From the NCBI GenBank assembly GCA_047495785.1, contig JBLDXI010000042.1, positions 3,038,001 to 3,102,000 on the forward strand: a stretch of DNA of 64,000 nucleotides. Reading direction: 5' to 3'. Of this stretch, positions 61,109 through 64,000 are shown one piece after another. Source of the DNA: Lepidodermella squamata (Eukaryota; Gastrotricha). How positions within the stretch are numbered: position 1 is the stretch's first letter; the number at the start of each line of letters is the position of its first letter. The notes below the pieces were generated by a model. It was not told where the DNA came from. It was given only the letters and a program-made list of their open reading frames with translations, and ran no database searches. The translations under genes and the position numbers were made by a program.

Positions 61109-62422
61109 ATGAAGGTCACGGTTGGCGGCTCAACTGTTGTCAGCAATCATCCTTCAGAAAACCACAAGCTTCTAAACGTTGTAGCAGTGAGCCCGAGGGC
61201 CTCAACGAAATCCAGCTTTAGTCGACGACAGTTCAAACCTTCAGGTAGACTCTGCCTAAGAGCAACGCGGAAAATTTGTGAAGGGATCACAGGATTCGGA
61301 CGTTCTGGTGGTGTATTGCCAGCGATTTGCTGGGTTTTAGTCGGAGTCTTCATTACGAACGTGTTACAGCGACCAACACAATTATGTATGAGCAAGCGTA
61401 ATGGCAGCATCTCGACAACAGGTTTCGTCGAAACTATCTTCCAATCATTGAACAATGAATCAAAAAGCGTTGCCGACATATTGGCGGACAGGATACGAGT
61501 TCTATGCATAGTAGTCACAACTAAAAACAATCACGATAGTAGGGCTGCGACTGTTAGCCGAACATGGGGAAAGCGATGTACACAGCTCGTATTCGCGACG
61601 GATGCGGAGGATGTAGAGCTCCCTAGGACGATCGTTGCAATCAACAAAACTACCCATGACCAACTTTGGTCCAAAACCTACGCAGGTTTCGAATGGGCCT
61701 ATGATGAGCACCTCAATGATTTCGACTGGTTTCTCAAGGCTGATGACGATACTTACATTTTCATGGAGAATCTTAGAGCTTTGTTAATTGATTACAACCC
61801 GAACGATGGAGTCTTCCTTGGCAGGGAGTATCGTCCGTTCAACTGGAGTGATCCAGAATCGTATCACTCTGGAGGCCCCGGCTATGTTCTGAGCCGAGGG
61901 GCCTTGGTCAAACTAGTCGAACAAGCCTTTAGGAACGTGACGCAATTCTGCTTTGACTATGATACTGAGTGGCCTGAAGGTATGTGTAAGCATTTGGCTT
62001 CGGACTCTTCAATTCTATGTATTGTTATAATTTTCATGCTAATAGATGTGGCTATGGCTGAATGTTTAGCCGAAGTCGGCGTTCCAACGATAGACACGCC
62101 AGATCACGTAAATAGGGCTCGGTTCATCCCTACTGCAGTCATCGATAGTTTGACCCCAGGCGAATTGCGGAAGACCGGATGGCTTTGGGATTACATGAAC
62201 AATTTCACAGATGGTGAAGAATGTTGTTCAAGTATAGCAATCGGCTTTCATTACGTATACCCTGAAGACATGGTACTTTACGAGTACATTGTGTATAGAT
62301 TGCATTTATTTGGTAGGAATGTTTATGAAAACAATTACGCGCTCGCGAAGTTGACGCGAGAAACTGTTGTAGAGACTTTGAACATGAAAGGATACGCGGA
62401 AATAAAGACACCTCCTGCATGA
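61109..62422 (+). CDS. core 1 beta-1,3-galactosyltransferase-like, array member 5
   Basis: Exon 1 is 61109-61979 and exon 2 is 62046-62422, giving 415 aa. The 66-nt intron (GTATGT to TAATAG) has no in-frame stop, as in member 2. Domain order as in the others: anchor near LPAICWVLVGVFITNVLQ, RIRVLCIVVTT, FDWFLKADDDTYIFMENL, GGPGYVLSRGALVKLVEQ, ECCSSIAIGFHYVYPEDMVL, and YRLHLFGRNVYENN at the end. The mosaic is striking: the N-terminal part matches member 3, the middle matches member 4, and the exon 1 end and intron match member 2. It is followed about 500 bp later by a class C receptor, the same pairing as member 2. Confidence 0.88.
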   Translation: MKVTVGGSTVVSNHPSENHKLLNVVAVSPRASTKSSFSRRQFKPSGRLCLRATRKICEGITGFGRSGGVLPAICWVLVGVFITNVLQRPTQLCMSKRNGSISTTGFVETIFQSLNNESKSVADILADRIRVLCIVVTTKNNHDSRAATVSRTWGKRCTQLVFATDAEDVELPRTIVAINKTTHDQLWSKTYAGFEWAYDEHLNDFDWFLKADDDTYIFMENLRALLIDYNPNDGVFLGREYRPFNWSDPESYHSGGPGYVLSRGALVKLVEQAFRNVTQFCFDYDTEWPEGMCKHLASDSSILCIVIIFMLIDVAMAECLAEVGVPTIDTPDHVNRARFIPTAVIDSLTPGELRKTGWLWDYMNNFTDGEECCSSIAIGFHYVYPEDMVLYEYIVYRLHLFGRNVYENNYALAKLTRETVVETLNMKGYAEIKTPPA

Positions 62423-62928
62423 CGCTTCTTGATGATGTTTATTCATTGAGCCTTTACAGTCTATGTTGCAGATAGCGGCAGTCTGGGGTAGTAGCTACAC
62501 GAAATGCGACTTATTTCAGCTGCGCAAATATGAAAGTAGTGTTCATGCGAATAGAGAGTTGTGTCGGCCGTGCTTGGCGTACTGGTCCCGGTGCTTCGCT
62601 TTCGACTTCTACGACACAAAATCAGGGGGCTTGTTTTGAGTAAAGCACCTTTAGGTTCAACGGAGATCAATTAGAGAATCAATTTTGAATTAATTTCCAA
62701 CATGCTTGAAACTAACGGATATCCTTTGCGGTGAAGTTCTCATCTTAATTTTCTACGCCAAGCGTGTCTGCTGTTCTCTCCCAGGAAGTGAAATGGCGCG
62801 ATGTGAAAACGGAGAAGAATAAGAGGAAAGTGGGCGGAGGGATTGCGCAATATAAATGCGAATAATGAAGCTCAAAGATCGACATTGTTCATATTGCGAG
62901 GCAAATAGGGTCTTCGAAATGATCTTGA
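62423..62928. other. flank shared with the member 2-receptor interval
   Basis: Shows the empty site for the retrotransposon found at 47527-48214 (GGAGATCAATTAGAGAATC). Conserved words before the receptor start (CCCAGGAAGTGAAATGGCGC, GCGCAATATAAATGCGAATA) recur at 48340-48425; GCAATATAAATGCG may hold the receptor's TATA box. Confidence 0.5.
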
Positions 62929-64000
62929 TGCCTTTGACCGCCCTGTTAAGCTGGATAGGGCAGAAGCCAGTAACGGCCGAGATCAACATGACTTCAATCA
63001 TGAGTCCTATCGAAAAGCCTTACACCATCAAACTGCTGAACATGCTACCCACTTGGCTTACTTCGAGCGTCAAAACGGTTGAATTGCTCACTCTTATCGT
63101 AAATTCCAGGCGAGATGTCTTGCCAAACTATCGACTGGAGGTTCAAATCGAGGATGACGATGTTGGCAGGCTGTCATCCCAGCGGGTGATTTCATTCGCC
63201 CGTCAATTTAATGGCATGACGAATCGATCAATCGTTCAATCGCCAATAGTTGTTGGACCCTTTTATTCAACTGGGTGTAAGCAAATCGGGAAATTCATGC
63301 ATTACATCAATCAAGTCGACATAGCCACCAGCTGTACATCCCCAGTTCTCAACGATCGTCAGCTGTACCGCAATCTATACCTGACCCAAACAACTGACAA
63401 GTACACAGCTCAGCCAATACTCAACTTCATCAGAGAGATTGGTAAATGGAATAAAATCGCGATAATCTCTCACACAGGGTCTGCAAACGACTACTCAAAT
63501 GCTATATTCATCCACCAGAAAGCTGTGGAGGCTAATTTCACAGTAAAATGGTTTGACCTGGTTGACGGGGCTGTTATGACTGACGAGGCGATAATATCCC
63601 TGAAAGAATCGGATGCTCGCATAATAATTGCTTACATGTCAGACCTGAATATGCTCTATTCTTTCATATGCAAGACTCTGCAGTTTGGTTTAACCGGCCC
63701 GAAGTACGTCTTTATTCTGAACCTTGAATCTTACATAGATGATTATAGCGGAAGGCCGACATTTTGCTCGGATGAAGATTTTGAGAAACAAATGCCGAGT
63801 AGCTACTGGTTCGGACTTTCAATCTCATCGGCTGACAATAAACTCAAAACCCAGCTGGGCTATAGTTCTTTCGAGTTTGATGAGGCCATCTCGAAGTTAA
63901 CAAATGGATCTGTTAGGGAGGCCCATCCTGCAACACACGACAGCTTGCTGCTGGCAGTCATGGCTTTGGACAACACCGAGAAAGAGTTAGCGAAGCTTAA
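62929..64000 (+). CDS. class C (GABA-B-like) receptor, N-terminal part, runs off the window
   Basis: Open frame of 357 codons from ATG 62929 to the window end with no stop. Signal peptide MILMPLTALLSWIGQKPVTA, then a bilobed ligand-binding region with TVELLTLIVNSRRDVLPNYR, LEVQIEDDDVG, VVGPFYSTGCKQIGKFMHYI and FIREIGKWNKIAIISHTG. It shares the NSR-D-LP-Y--QIED block with the receptor at 26764-29046. The transmembrane part lies beyond the window. No intron in the visible part, like the other two. The broken copy at 48485-49724 is its closest relative; an ATG at 62986 or 63000 is in frame but would remove the signal peptide. Confidence 0.82.

Noticed and set aside
1-64000. tRNA or rRNA genes
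   Set aside because: No cloverleaf-compatible A-box/B-box pairs or rRNA-like conserved segments were recognised by eye; a covariance search would settle it.

Overview
This window is animal nuclear DNA, almost certainly from an invertebrate. The coding content consists of spliced metazoan families: an AMPA-type ionotropic glutamate receptor, class C (GABA-B-like) receptors, core 1 beta-1,3-galactosyltransferases, a pancreatic-type lipase and C2H2 zinc fingers. Introns are mostly 50-70 nt with GT-AG ends, intergenic DNA is AT-rich, and short inverted-repeat transposons are everywhere. A CCCTAA-type interstitial telomeric tract at about 19.76 kb hints at TTAGGG telomeres. I cannot name the species.

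Region by region. (1) 1-7.2 kb and 21.9-25.2 kb hold copies of what looks like an undescribed small-protein family. Three are two-exon genes with the same phase-2 intron, four are intact single-exon copies with a shared upstream module, and one is broken. (2) 9.4-11.5 kb holds an intronless class C receptor. (3) 13.2-15.3 kb holds a composite inverted-repeat element full of GC-rich hairpins. (4) 15.5-23.8 kb holds three zinc-finger genes among MITEs. (5) 25.8 kb has a hammerhead ribozyme motif. (6) 26.8-29.0 kb holds a second intronless class C receptor, and 29.5-30.6 kb a secreted lipase. (7) 32.1-41.0 kb is a complete 12-exon AMPA-type receptor on the minus strand (1065 aa, all phases consistent). 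One of its introns carries a MULE/FLYWCH DNA transposon. (8) 42.4-51.3 kb contains duplicated pieces of that neighbourhood, including two copies of a novel two-exon secreted protein and a broken third receptor. (9) 44.3-62.4 kb is a tandem array of five core 1 galactosyltransferase genes plus remnants, with clear mosaic gene conversion. (10) 62.9 kb to the end is the start of another class C receptor.

How the genes fit together. The window reads as accessory, fast-turnover DNA: local block duplications (glycosyltransferase plus receptor; glutamate receptor plus secreted protein) followed by decay through transposon insertion. The glutamate receptor and class C receptors are membrane signalling proteins, the glycosyltransferases act in the Golgi on mucin-type O-glycans, and the lipase, the PAN-like protein and the novel two-exon protein are predicted to be secreted. 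There is no operon structure. Most exon joins here come from reading GT/AG signals and reading frame by eye and have not been checked against transcripts.
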